Shown piece by piece: positions 1-8,301 of a stretch of 11,477 nt of DNA (position 1 is the first letter of the stretch; each line of letters opens with the position of its first letter). Source of the stretch: Tannerella sp. (GTDB taxonomy: Bacteria; Bacteroidota; Bacteroidia; Bacteroidales; Tannerellaceae); assembly GCA_031289445.1 (NCBI GenBank), contig JAITPL010000080.1, positions 1-11,477 of the forward strand, in the 5' to 3' direction. A program made the translations under genes and the position numbers. The notes below the pieces were generated by a model. It saw only the letters and a list, made by a program, of their open reading frames with translations, made no database searches and was not told where the DNA came from.

Positions 1-633
1 ACGCCGGAAGAAGTTGCCGCCCTGTATCAGCAACATACCGATGAAAGCGGACAACTCTTCGAGCCGGATGCTGTTAGCCTTGTGTGGGAAAAGACGCAGG
101 GACAGCCCTGGCTCGTAAATGCCATAGCTTACGAGATTATTGACGGACAGTTAGATCGCGATTATTCGCAGACCGTAACTGCCGATATGGTTTTGAAAGC
201 CATTAATGCTATTCTTGTTCGTCGGGATACTCATGTTGACAGCCTCTTGTATCGACTGAAAGAGCCACGAGTTAAACGCATCGTTGAGCCTATGATTTTG
301 GGGGATGACGTTACTTTCGACTGGGCTTCGGACGATTTTCAGTACGTCTGCGATCTCGGCCTGATACACCCTGCCATACGCCCTGTGCAACCGGCTAATC
401 CTATTTACAACGAGATGATTTGCAGGGCGCTTTCGTACAGTTTTCAAGAAAATATGGCCAATAGCGAGACGCCTTACGTCATGCCGCGTTACCTTCGCGA
501 CGGAAAGATTGACATGGACTATTTAATGCGTGATTTTCAACAGTTCTGGCGCGAAAACAGTGCGATTTGGCAGGAGAAATGCGACACCCCAAACAAGTGT
601 CGCAATATTGCTTACAGTATAATAACCAAATAG
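1..633 (+). CDS. AAA-type ATP-binding protein, 3' part only, probably C-terminally truncated
   Basis: The frame is open from base 1, so the start and the nucleotide-binding (Walker) part lie before the window. What remains reads as the middle and lid region of a bacterial AAA-ATPase-like family that usually carries a PD-(D/E)XK nuclease-like C-terminal domain. I recognise characteristic stretches: TPEEVAALYQQHT near the start, TQGQPWLVNAIAYE (about 97-140), RRDTHVDSLLYRLKEPRVKR (about 223-280), an ANPIYNEM segment (about 394-417) and MDYLMRDFQQFWRENSAIW (about 514-570). In relatives, as I recall them, the last motif is followed by a domain of over 100 residues; here the match stops after WQEK and a stop comes 17 codons later. 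Neither other forward frame continues the family pattern, so deletion or recombination fits better than a frameshift. Family assignment is by pattern memory; function is unknown. Probably a decayed gene. Confidence 0.7.
   Translation, partial: TPEEVAALYQQHTDESGQLFEPDAVSLVWEKTQGQPWLVNAIAYEIIDGQLDRDYSQTVTADMVLKAINAILVRRDTHVDSLLYRLKEPRVKRIVEPMILGDDVTFDWASDDFQYVCDLGLIHPAIRPVQPANPIYNEMICRALSYSFQENMANSETPYVMPRYLRDGKIDMDYLMRDFQQFWRENSAIWQEKCDTPNKCRNIAYSIITK
580..604. repeat. 8-bp perfect inverted repeat at the truncation point of the ATPase gene
   Basis: TGCGACAC (580-587) and GTGTCGCA (597-604) are perfect inverted copies around a 9-base loop. They fall exactly where the upstream protein stops resembling its family, so they could mark an old recombination or insertion scar. 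There is no T-run directly after the stem, so a plain intrinsic terminator is less likely. Confidence 0.5.
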
Positions 634-701
634 TTATGTGATTGTCAATAAATATTATGGTGAAGTCAGAAGAAAAAAATTGCATATCGGAAATTTTTCG
701 T

Positions 702-730
702 ATCTTTCCTCTGTAAAAAACTTTTTTCAT
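702..730 (+). promoter_or_regulatory. 29-bp upstream element shared with the yciO promoter (copy 1)
   Basis: Read rightward, the block starts ATCTTTCCTC and ends with a near-palindromic A6-C-T6 core (715-727) followed by CAT. It ends 8 bp before the CTTG -33 box of the susC promoter. The reverse complement of 8302-8330 is identical at 28 of 29 positions (T712 is the difference) and lies at exactly the same distance from the yciO -33 box. The position suggests an upstream activating or bending element, or an operator. The role is inferred; the identity and spacing are read directly. Confidence 0.65.
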
Positions 731-738
731 TCCTCGTG

Positions 739-769
739 CTTGGATTCTTAAAAATTTTTTGTAATTTTG
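739..769 (+). promoter_or_regulatory. Bacteroidota-type promoter of the susC-susD-peptidase operon
   Basis: CTTG (739-742), 19 bases, then TAATTTTG (762-769) matches the Bacteroidota primary sigma factor consensus TTTG-N19-21-TAnnTTTG, with C for T at the first -33 position. Transcription should start near 775-777, giving a leader of roughly 25 nt before the susC start at 801. The three downstream genes have no comparable promoter between them, so this probably drives all of them. Confidence 0.75.
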
Positions 770-800
770 TTGCCGATATGTAACCAAAAACTTGATAATT

Positions 801-3800
801 ATGTGTAAAATTCTTATGATTCTTGCATTTATGATGCAATTTGTTGTTCTTAATGCGCAGACTACGGTAACCGGTACGGTTACTTCGTCCGAAGACGGCT
901 TACCGCTTGCAGGCGTGGCAGTCTTGGATAAGCAGACGCTCAATGGCGATGCTACCGATGCGGACGGACGTTTTGTCATCCCTTTGACCACTCGTAGCAA
1001 GGTACTGCAACTGTCTTATATCGGCTATAAGACAATCGAGATTGATATTACTTCGCAAAGCGGTGATATCAAAGTAGTTATGGACCCGGATGTAATTGCT
1101 ATGGACGAGGTAATGGTCATAGCTTACGGAACCGGTAAAAAGTCAACCTTCACCGGCTCGGCTACCGTTGTAAAGAGCGAATCACTGGAGAAAATCAAGA
1201 CCTCGAACATAACGCAGGCCTTGCAGGGACAGAGTAGCGGCGTGCAGGTCATCAATTCGAGCGGGCAGCCCGGAGATGACGCTACCGTACGTATCCGCGG
1301 CATAGGCTCTATCAATGCTTCGAGCGCCCCCTTGTATGTCGTTGACGGCATCGCTTACGACGGTTATATCAATGCCATCAGCCCTAATGACATAGAGAGT
1401 ATCACCGTCCTGAAAGACGCTTCGGCAACAGCTCTCTACGGCTCTCGTGCCGCCAACGGAGTAGTGTTGATTACTACTAAAGGAGGACTGTCGGAGAAGT
1501 CGCAGATAAACGTCCGTTCGACATGGAGCTATTCGGCTCTGGCAGTGGATTTGCCCCGTTCGCTGACGCCTCAGGAATTTACCGAGCTGACATGGCTGGC
1601 AATGAAAAACGGTCGGATGGATAATGCACAGGTCTCGGACGCCGAAGCCTCGCAGTTTGCAACCGATAACCTTATCAACGAACTGAAAATCAATCCTTTC
1701 AGCATTAACAAGCCGGTAGGTATAAACGGTCGAGTGGATCCTTCGACACAATTGATGTTTCAAGGCGATTGGCGGGGAGAGCTGCTGGTATCCAAACCCA
1801 GACAGGAATACTCGATTGACGTCAGCGGCAAAAGCGCTAAAAGCGATTACTTCGTGTCGGGCAGTTTCGTCAGCGACAAGGGAATATTTTCGATACAAAG
1901 TTTCAAGCGTTTCAGCACTCGTGTTAACCTTAACTATCAGGCCAATAACTGGTTGAAGGTAGGGTCGAACATAGCTCTCTCGGAGGGCAAACGCGAGTTG
2001 TGGGTAGATGGTTCTACGATATGGTTTCTGCGCACTATCTCACCCAACTATCCTGTATATGAATGGGATTACGACAAGGGTGAGTACAAACTCGACCCTA
2101 AAGGTAACCGTATCTATGACTATGGCGACGACCGTGCAGCTTGGGCCGGCTGGAGTCCACTTGCCGATGCCGCCTATAATCCTGCGCCCGAAACTACGGA
2201 TAATATCTCAAACCGCTCATATTTAGAGCTTACTATCCTTCCCGAACTGAAATTTCGTACTAATTTCAGTGTGGACTTTTATCTTTCCTCCTACGACGGA
2301 TATACTAACAGTCAATATGGATATGCGGCAGGTTACGGAGGCGAGGCCTACAAAACAAATTCACGCAATTTCTCTTATACGCTGAATAATCTTTTGACGT
2401 ATAACAAGAACTTCGGCGACCATACAGTCAGCGTTTTAGCAGGGCAGGAGGCATACGCTATGCAGTATAAGTATCTTGCAGCTTCAAAGCGGGGATTCCC
2501 TTTCGGCGGTCTGACCGAGATAGGCTCTGCTTCCGAAATGAACAGTATGAACTCGTATCAGGACAATTACCGGCTACTCAGCTGGTTGAGCCGCATAGAG
2601 TACGATTACAGCGACAAATATTATCTGTCGGGCAGTTTCCGTTCCGACGGTTCTTCACGCTTCCATCCTAATAGTCGCTGGGGACAGTTCTGGTCGATAG
2701 GCGCTTCGTGGCGTCTGTCCAATGAGGGATTTCTGGAACAGTACGACTGGATTGATAACCTGAAGGTGAGGGCAAGTTTGGGCGCTGTCGGAAACGACAA
2801 CCTGTCAACCTATTACGTATATCAGGGATTGTACGGCACAGGCCAAAACGACTATACCGATCCGGGAGTGATGATTAGTCGCCTGCCTAATGAGAACTTG
2901 AAGTGGGAAAGCAATGTACAGACAACGGTGGGCGTTGATTTTGTACTGTTTAACCGGCTAAGCGGCTCGGTTGAATGGTTTCTGCGCAAGTCCAAAGACC
3001 TGCTGTTCCCCATGCCGCTGGCGCCTTCGACAGGCTTTGGCAGTATCGACCGCAATATCGGCGACGTCAAGAACGAAGGCTTCGAGTTTGAGATCAACTA
3101 TGTGCCTGTCAGCAACCGCAACCTGCGCTGGTCAATCGACCTCAACGGAACATCCTACAAAAATACTATCACTCGATTGCCTCAGGAAGAGATGAATTCT
3201 GGTTATTTCAAGTGGCGAGAAGGCGAATCGCGTTTCAACTATTTCATGGTTGAATATGCCGGCGTCAATCCCGAAACCGGCAACGACCTGTATTGGCAGA
3301 ACATTTATGAAACCGTTGATGGGGAGAAAGTTATGACGGGTAGAGAGAAGACCGAAAATCTTAATGCTCTGACAAGCGACGACCAGAAACAATATGTCGG
3401 CGATGCGCTGCCTACTTTGTTTGGCGGATTGACTAACACGCTGTCGTACAGGGGAATAGACGTATCTTTCATGATTTATTACAGTGTAGGCGGCAAAATG
3501 TATGATACCGACTATTCGCAGATGATGACGTATCATACAGGCTACAGTATGCATTCCGACATGTTGAAAGGATGGGCGCCCGCGAATGCCGATGCTAAAT
3601 TTCCGCGCATATCAACTGCTTATGCTACGACTTTGAACGGCCATTCCACGAAATTTATATTTGATAATACTTTCGCCCGCCTGCGAAATATTACTCTTGG
3701 CTATACACTGCCTAAGGCGTTTACTCAGCAAGCTTTAATCAATTCGCTGCGGGTCTTCGTTCAGGCAGATAACGCACTTACTCTGGGAAGCGCTCAGAAA

Positions 3801-3896
3801 CGAGGCACCGACCCAGAACAGTCGATTGATGGGGGCACCAATAACCGCTTCCCAACGACTAAATCAATCTCTTTCGGTTTGCAATTGAATTTTTAA
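801..3896 (+). CDS. SusC/RagA-family TonB-dependent outer-membrane transporter
   Basis: 1031-residue outer-membrane protein that should form the barrel of a SusCD nutrient importer powered by TonB-ExbBD. Residues 1-19 are a signal peptide (cleavage at NA|Q). About 21-100 form a carboxypeptidase-D-regulatory-like beta-sandwich domain (VTGTVTSSEDGLPLAGV... to SYIGYKTIEI), which is typical of SusC proteins. A TonB-box-like stretch DEVMVIAYG is at 102-110. The plug follows, with the SusC signatures LYVVDG (178-183) and ITVLKDASATALYGSRAANG from 201. The rest is barrel, ending in the aromatic terminus FGLQLNF. Length is normal and the gene is intact. I chose ATG 801 because it directly begins the signal peptide; a TTG at 792 would only add three residues. 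susD follows after 21 bp. Substrate cannot be read from sequence; the peptidase neighbour suggests peptides, as for RagA. Confidence 0.95.
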   Translation: MCKILMILAFMMQFVVLNAQTTVTGTVTSSEDGLPLAGVAVLDKQTLNGDATDADGRFVIPLTTRSKVLQLSYIGYKTIEIDITSQSGDIKVVMDPDVIAMDEVMVIAYGTGKKSTFTGSATVVKSESLEKIKTSNITQALQGQSSGVQVINSSGQPGDDATVRIRGIGSINASSAPLYVVDGIAYDGYINAISPNDIESITVLKDASATALYGSRAANGVVLITTKGGLSEKSQINVRSTWSYSALAVDLPRSLTPQEFTELTWLAMKNGRMDNAQVSDAEASQFATDNLINELKINPFSINKPVGINGRVDPSTQLMFQGDWRGELLVSKPRQEYSIDVSGKSAKSDYFVSGSFVSDKGIFSIQSFKRFSTRVNLNYQANNWLKVGSNIALSEGKRELWVDGSTIWFLRTISPNYPVYEWDYDKGEYKLDPKGNRIYDYGDDRAAWAGWSPLADAAYNPAPETTDNISNRSYLELTILPELKFRTNFSVDFYLSSYDGYTNSQYGYAAGYGGEAYKTNSRNFSYTLNNLLTYNKNFGDHTVSVLAGQEAYAMQYKYLAASKRGFPFGGLTEIGSASEMNSMNSYQDNYRLLSWLSRIEYDYSDKYYLSGSFRSDGSSRFHPNSRWGQFWSIGASWRLSNEGFLEQYDWIDNLKVRASLGAVGNDNLSTYYVYQGLYGTGQNDYTDPGVMISRLPNENLKWESNVQTTVGVDFVLFNRLSGSVEWFLRKSKDLLFPMPLAPSTGFGSIDRNIGDVKNEGFEFEINYVPVSNRNLRWSIDLNGTSYKNTITRLPQEEMNSGYFKWREGESRFNYFMVEYAGVNPETGNDLYWQNIYETVDGEKVMTGREKTENLNALTSDDQKQYVGDALPTLFGGLTNTLSYRGIDVSFMIYYSVGGKMYDTDYSQMMTYHTGYSMHSDMLKGWAPANADAKFPRISTAYATTLNGHSTKFIFDNTFARLRNITLGYTLPKAFTQQALINSLRVFVQADNALTLGSAQKRGTDPEQSIDGGTNNRFPTTKSISFGLQLNF

Positions 3897-3917
3897 TAAC
3901 CTGATAACAAGAATTAT

Positions 3918-5375
3918 ATGAAAACTGTTAAATATTTATGTTTATATATAGCGCTGAGCTGCCTGGCGGCTTGCAGCGGCTTTTTGGAGACTAATCCTTC
4001 GACTTCCGTAGCCGATTCGGAAGTTTTTAAGACTATTTCGGGCGCTCAGGCAGCATTGAACGGATGCTACTATCAGATGCGCGCCTACAGCAGCGGAGGC
4101 GCTAATCGCGCGGACGATTACGGCTTGCCTTCCGTCCGTATTATTTCGGATGCTTGCGGCGAAGATATGATTTACTGGGGCGGATGGTATATCTATAACT
4201 ATAATTACTGGGGCGAAACGCGAGCCGACATCTATCGTTCGAGCCAGTTGTGGACTTTCCACTATCGTCTGATTAATAACCTCAATTCGGTTATAGCCTA
4301 TATCGACGAGTGTGAAGGCTCGGACGACGACAAGCGACATATCAAGGGACAAGCGCTTGCGATGCGGGGATGGGCTTATTTCGACCTGATACAGCTCTTT
4401 CAGCAGACCTATTCCATTGCTCAACAGATGCCCGGAGTGCCGATATATACCGAACCTACTACCGACGAGACTGTCGGCAAACCGCGAGGAACGGTTGAAG
4501 ATACTTATAAACAGGTACTTGCCGACCTTAATGCGGCTGAAGGGATGTTGAGCGATTTCGAGCGAGGCAATCATATCAACCGCTTCGACCTGTCAGTAGT
4601 GCAGGGAGTCCTGTCCGAAGTGTATCAGGTGATGAACAACTGGCCTAAATCCGAAGAATACTCGCATAAGGTGCTCGAAAAATATCCGCTGACAACTAAC
4701 GAACAGTATCTTGCAGGCTTCAATGACGAAACTACGCCTTCGTGGATTTGGGGCATGAGGCAGACAGAAGAACAGAGCATGGGCGACTATTCGATTTTTG
4801 CAATGTGGGGCAACGGTACGCGCAAATGCTGGACTTTTGCAGGATGGTTTCTTTCCGACCCTTTTGTCGCTCTCTATGATAAAGAAGATATACGAAGTCA
4901 GTTTGAATACTGGTGGGATCAGATATATGCCTCTTTCAAGTTTCGTGATAACGATGACTGTCGCGGCTCTATGGTTTTCATGCGTGCCGAAGAGATGCTG
5001 CTGAACGAAGCGGAAGCCTTGGCTCGACAGAACAAAGAAAGCGCCGCACAGGAACTGCTATGGAAACTGCAGGATATGCGTAAGGCAAAACGCTCTGTAT
5101 CAAGTGGCAACTATCTGATTGAAGATATTTTGCTGGAACGTCGCAAAGAGATGTATGGTGAAGGATATGCGCTGTTTGACATGCTGCGTAACCGTAAACC
5201 GCTGCTGCGCGAAGGTAATCACGCCAACTACGGCGGAGGAGTGAAATTCCCGGCTCAATCGTGGAGGTTTATCTTCCAGCTTCCTAACGCCGAAATGAAA
5301 AATAACAAGTCGTTGATTGACGGTATCTGGCCTAATGGCGACCAAAATCCTTACGACGGTGTTTATACCCCTTGA
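3918..5375 (+). CDS. SusD/RagB-family surface lipoprotein
   Basis: 485-residue nutrient-binding lipoprotein expected to cap the SusC barrel on the cell surface. The N-terminus is a lipoprotein signal peptide with lipobox LAAC; Cys19 is the predicted lipidated residue and is followed by SGFLETNPS, a usual SusD beginning. GAQAALNGCYYQMR (about 42-55) is the typical first helix. RGWAYFDLIQLF and the C-terminal ERRKEMYGEGYALFDMLR (starting near residue 407) are strong SusD-family signatures, and the C-terminus is complete. The gene lies 21 bp after susC and 19 bp before the peptidase gene, so the three are probably co-transcribed. The binding-face residues do not allow me to name the ligand. Peptide binding, as in RagB, is an inference from the operon; glycan binding remains possible. 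Confidence 0.94.
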   Translation: MKTVKYLCLYIALSCLAACSGFLETNPSTSVADSEVFKTISGAQAALNGCYYQMRAYSSGGANRADDYGLPSVRIISDACGEDMIYWGGWYIYNYNYWGETRADIYRSSQLWTFHYRLINNLNSVIAYIDECEGSDDDKRHIKGQALAMRGWAYFDLIQLFQQTYSIAQQMPGVPIYTEPTTDETVGKPRGTVEDTYKQVLADLNAAEGMLSDFERGNHINRFDLSVVQGVLSEVYQVMNNWPKSEEYSHKVLEKYPLTTNEQYLAGFNDETTPSWIWGMRQTEEQSMGDYSIFAMWGNGTRKCWTFAGWFLSDPFVALYDKEDIRSQFEYWWDQIYASFKFRDNDDCRGSMVFMRAEEMLLNEAEALARQNKESAAQELLWKLQDMRKAKRSVSSGNYLIEDILLERRKEMYGEGYALFDMLRNRKPLLREGNHANYGGGVKFPAQSWRFIFQLPNAEMKNNKSLIDGIWPNGDQNPYDGVYTP

Positions 5376-5394
5376 TTTAATTTCTATATTTATT

Positions 5395-7620
5395 ATGAGA
5401 CGTATTATTCTATTAATCGGTTTATTATCCTTGCCGTTCTTGATTACGGCTCAGGATTTGAAAGAGAAATATCGCCGTGCGGATGATTTCTCGAAGAAGT
5501 ATAACGACCTGTATTACAACAGTTTGTTGCAGGTCGAGAATATTCGCGAAACCAACTCGTTCTGGTATCTGACGAACACGACGGAAGGACGACGGTATTA
5601 TATTGTGGACGCCGAAAAGTCGGAGAAACGTGACGCTTTCGATAGCTCGCGCCTCGCCGATTCGCTTGGCGTTTTTCTGGGTGATACTGTTGTAGATGCG
5701 GCGAAGTTGAGCCTGCAAGCCTTGCGCTTCGACAAAGACCTCAAGAAAGTATCATTTATGGCCGGCGGCAAACGTGTTGACTGTGATCTCGACGATTACA
5801 GCATCCGTGAAGACCGTCGTGAAGGATTTCGCAGGGATGACGGTTACTGGCAGAAAGTATTTCAGGAAGACAGAAAAGAGCCGGTTAAGTCGCCCGACGG
5901 CAAGAAGGAGGCTTATATCTCGGAGGGCAACCTCTGGGTGCGCGACATTGCGACTAAGGCAACCAAGGTCTTGAGCAGCGACGGCTCGCCCTACGAGTAC
6001 TATGCGTCGAGCATTGTCTGGTCGCCCGATTCGCGCCGCCTCGTCTCGTGCAAGTATCGCCCTGTAGGGACGCGGCAACTGTATCGTATCGAATCATCGC
6101 CGACCGACCAGCTACAGCCGAAGTTGAGCAATATAGACTACGTCAAGCCCGGCGACGCGCTGCCGGTGCGCCATCCTGTAGTCTTTGACGTCGAGACAGG
6201 TCTAAGTTTCCGGTCGGATGCGCCCGGCATCGAAAATCAGTACGAGATATCGAATATTGAATGGTACGACAGCCTACAATTCACCTTCGCTTTCAATAAA
6301 CGCGGCCATCAGGAATATATCATCTATAAAACCGATGCTTTGAGCGGTGCAACTGCGCCGGTAGTGCACGAGAAAAGCCCTACTTTCATCTATTATAATG
6401 CCGTTTACAGTTATTTTTTGAAGGAGGCGGGCGAGATGTTGTGGATTTCGGAACGCGACGGCTGGAGACATATCTATCTCTACGACTTCGCGACAGGCGC
6501 AGTCAAACGTCAGCTTACAAAAGGCGAATGGGTGGTAAAGTCGGTCGTCAATGTGGATACGAAAAACCGCACGCTAATCTTCAAGGGATGCGGGCGGGAA
6601 AAGGGCGAAGACCCTTATTTGGAGAAGTATTATTCGCTGAATATCGACAATGGTAAAATCATCCTCCTGACGCCCGAAAACGCAACTCATCTGGCTACTT
6701 TCGACCAATCCTGCGCTTATATGATTGACAATTACTCGCGTGTAGATTTGCCGCCGGTAGCAGTTCTGCGCTCGGCAGCCGACGGAAAGGTGTTGATGAC
6801 GCTCGAAAAGGCCGATATAAGCAAGGCAGTCGAGGCCGGATGGCGGATGCCGGAGGTGTTCTCGGCTAAGGGACGCGACGGCAAGACGGATATTTGGGGA
6901 ATGATTATCCGTCCTACCGATTTCGACCCTGCGAAAAGCTATCCCATAGTCGAATATATCTACTCGGGGCCTCACGATTCGCATGTACCCAAGTCATTTT
7001 CAGCCGTTTATCGCTGTTCCGCACTCGCCGAGACAGGTTTTATAACGGTGCTTATCGACGGCATGGGAACGGCCAATCGCTCGAAGGCTTTCCATGATGT
7101 ATGCTGGCAAAACCTCAAGGATGCAGGCTTGCCCGACCATATAGCATGGCTCAAGGCCGCAGCCAAGAAATATCCTCACATGGATATTACGCGCGTCGGT
7201 ATCTATGGCGGCTCGGCGGGCGGGCAGAACTCGACAGGCGCCGTGCTCTTTCATCCCGACTTTTACAAGGTGGCCGTCTCGTCCTGCGGATGCCATGATA
7301 ACCGCATGGACAAGATATGGTGGAACGAGCAGTGGATGGGCTATCCTATAGGCAAACACTACGAAGAATCGTCAAATGTCTGCAACGCTCATCTTCTACA
7401 GGGCAAACTGATGCTTATACTCGGCGAGATGGACGATAACGTTGACCCGGCGAGTACTTTGCAGGTTGTTGACGAGCTGATAAAACATAACAAGGAATTT
7501 GAGTTTGTGATGCTGCCCGGCGTGAAGCACACTCTCGGCGAGACCTACGGCGAACGCAAACGGCGCGACTTTTTCGTCCGGCATCTGATAGGAATTGAGC
7601 CGCCGGAGTGGAACAGATAA
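5395..7620 (+). CDS. Secreted S9-family (DPP IV-type) prolyl oligopeptidase-like serine peptidase
   Basis: 741-residue exported peptidase. Residues 1-19 are a signal peptide (FLITA|Q). About 90-480 is a DPP IV-type beta-propeller, with blade motifs such as WSPDSRR and WISERDGWRHIYLYD; about 495-741 is the alpha/beta-hydrolase domain. The catalytic serine is Ser607 in YGGSAGG, the aspartate is Asp680 in GEMDDNVDP, and the histidine is His712 in PGVKHT; Tyr523 in YIYSGP fits the oxyanion tyrosine. All catalytic residues are present, so it is probably active. The acidic Glu-Glu motif that dipeptidyl peptidases IV use to hold the substrate amino terminus is not evident: the corresponding stretch reads SPYEYYASSIVWSPDS (198-213). 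Strict dipeptide release is therefore uncertain. ATG 5395 starts the signal peptide 19 bp after susD; an in-frame ATG at 5317 would put 26 unlikely residues before it and overlap susD. Confidence 0.9.
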   Translation: MRRIILLIGLLSLPFLITAQDLKEKYRRADDFSKKYNDLYYNSLLQVENIRETNSFWYLTNTTEGRRYYIVDAEKSEKRDAFDSSRLADSLGVFLGDTVVDAAKLSLQALRFDKDLKKVSFMAGGKRVDCDLDDYSIREDRREGFRRDDGYWQKVFQEDRKEPVKSPDGKKEAYISEGNLWVRDIATKATKVLSSDGSPYEYYASSIVWSPDSRRLVSCKYRPVGTRQLYRIESSPTDQLQPKLSNIDYVKPGDALPVRHPVVFDVETGLSFRSDAPGIENQYEISNIEWYDSLQFTFAFNKRGHQEYIIYKTDALSGATAPVVHEKSPTFIYYNAVYSYFLKEAGEMLWISERDGWRHIYLYDFATGAVKRQLTKGEWVVKSVVNVDTKNRTLIFKGCGREKGEDPYLEKYYSLNIDNGKIILLTPENATHLATFDQSCAYMIDNYSRVDLPPVAVLRSAADGKVLMTLEKADISKAVEAGWRMPEVFSAKGRDGKTDIWGMIIRPTDFDPAKSYPIVEYIYSGPHDSHVPKSFSAVYRCSALAETGFITVLIDGMGTANRSKAFHDVCWQNLKDAGLPDHIAWLKAAAKKYPHMDITRVGIYGGSAGGQNSTGAVLFHPDFYKVAVSSCGCHDNRMDKIWWNEQWMGYPIGKHYEESSNVCNAHLLQGKLMLILGEMDDNVDPASTLQVVDELIKHNKEFEFVMLPGVKHTLGETYGERKRRDFFVRHLIGIEPPEWNR

Positions 7621-7627
7621 GCGCGTA

Positions 7628-7644
7628 AAACTTAGGTTAAGTTT
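7628..7644. terminator. Possible bidirectional terminator between convergent genes
   Basis: AAACTTA (7628-7634), loop GGT, TAAGTTT (7638-7644): a perfect 7-bp inverted repeat with A's before and T's after it. It sits between the peptidase stop and the end of the leftward gene and contains the latter's stop codon. The stem is AT-rich and the loop small, so it is a weak candidate. Confidence 0.35.
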
Positions 7645-8243
7645 ATTTCGCCTTTGCCTTGGCGAAGTATGGTAAACGGCTCGGAGGTGCAATTGATTAC
7701 GGTTGAGCCTTCGACGTCGCCATATCCGCCGTCGATGACCAGATCAACATCCTCGGCATAGCGCTCGAAAATCAGTTCGGGGTCGGTAGAGTACTCCGGC
7801 TCGTCTTCGTCGTACTGCACCGACATTGTCAGCACCGGATGTCCCAGCTCCCGGCAGATGACTTGGATAATTGGGCTGTCGGGCATACGGATACCTACCT
7901 CCCTGCGGTTCTTGTAAATCTTCGGCAGGCCGCTGCTGGTGGGCAGAATAAAGGTATAGGGGCCGGGCAGGTAGTCGCGAATAAGTTTGAAAACCTGATT
8001 GCTGACCTTGGCATACTCGCTGATATTCGACAGGTCGTAGCATATAATCGAGAGGTTGCTTTTTTCGGGATTCACATTCTTTATCTTGCAGATACGCTCT
8101 ACAGCGCGAACATTCAGCGCATCGCAACCGATAGCATACATGGTATCCGTCGGGTAGATAGCCAACCCGCCGTCTTGTAGCGTCCGCACTACTCGATCAA
8201 TCTCCTTAGTATTAGGACTGTCAGGATAAATCTTTATCAGCAT
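7632..8243 (-). CDS. yciO: YciO-type member of the Sua5/YciO/YrdC family
   Basis: 203-residue single-domain cytosolic protein. The YrdC fold is recognisable from GGLAIYPTDTMYAIGCDA (about 25-42), RAVERICKIK (46-55), LPGPYTFIL (92-100) and VGIRMP (116-121). The family includes the enzymes that make threonylcarbamoyl-adenylate for tRNA t6A (TsaC/YrdC, Sua5). Details here fit the YciO branch instead: the K-x-R of TsaC becomes K55-N-V57, and the S-A-N motif becomes S141-V-Q143, similar to the R-Q-L and S-L-M that I recall in E. coli YciO. E. coli YciO is reported not to replace YrdC, so this gene should not be taken as the cell's t6A synthase. It is transcribed alone from its own promoter and converges on the peptidase gene. 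Sequence looks intact with normal length. Confidence 0.85.
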   Translation of the reverse strand: MLIKIYPDSPNTKEIDRVVRTLQDGGLAIYPTDTMYAIGCDALNVRAVERICKIKNVNPEKSNLSIICYDLSNISEYAKVSNQVFKLIRDYLPGPYTFILPTSSGLPKIYKNRREVGIRMPDSPIIQVICRELGHPVLTMSVQYDEDEPEYSTDPELIFERYAEDVDLVIDGGYGDVEGSTVINCTSEPFTILRQGKGEINLT

Positions 8244-8262
8244 ACTGTTTTAATTAAGGCTG

Positions 8263-8293
8263 CAAAAGTACATAAAATCTTTTGATTTACAAG
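8263..8293 (-). promoter_or_regulatory. Leftward promoter of the yciO-type gene
   Basis: On the minus strand, CTTG (plus CAAG 8290-8293), 19 bases, then TACTTTTG (plus 8263-8270) matches the Bacteroidota consensus with the same CTTG variant and the same 19-nt spacer as the susC promoter. The start site would be near 8256, about 12 nt before the ATG at 8243, so the leader is very short. Confidence 0.72.
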
Positions 8294-8301
8294 CGCGTGA
8301 G

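Noticed and set aside
792..800. TTG start adding three residues to the SusC protein
   Set aside because: ATG at 801 directly begins a normal signal peptide; the extension adds nothing recognisable.
479..1000. 173-codon minus-strand open frame spanning the ATPase end, the intergenic region and the susC start
   Set aside because: It crosses a clear promoter and two genes and has no recognisable protein features; part of it (MKKVFY...) arises from the 29-bp upstream block.
1182..1898. 238-codon open frame on the minus strand inside susC
   Set aside because: It lies opposite a strongly supported gene, shows no family features, and is explained as an antisense shadow.
5317..5394. Upstream in-frame ATG for the S9 peptidase
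   Set aside because: It would overlap susD by 59 bp and place 26 residues before a clean signal peptide that starts at 5395.
801..7620. Classical polysaccharide utilization locus
   Set aside because: No carbohydrate-active enzyme, SusE/F protein, or glycan-sensing regulator is present in the window.
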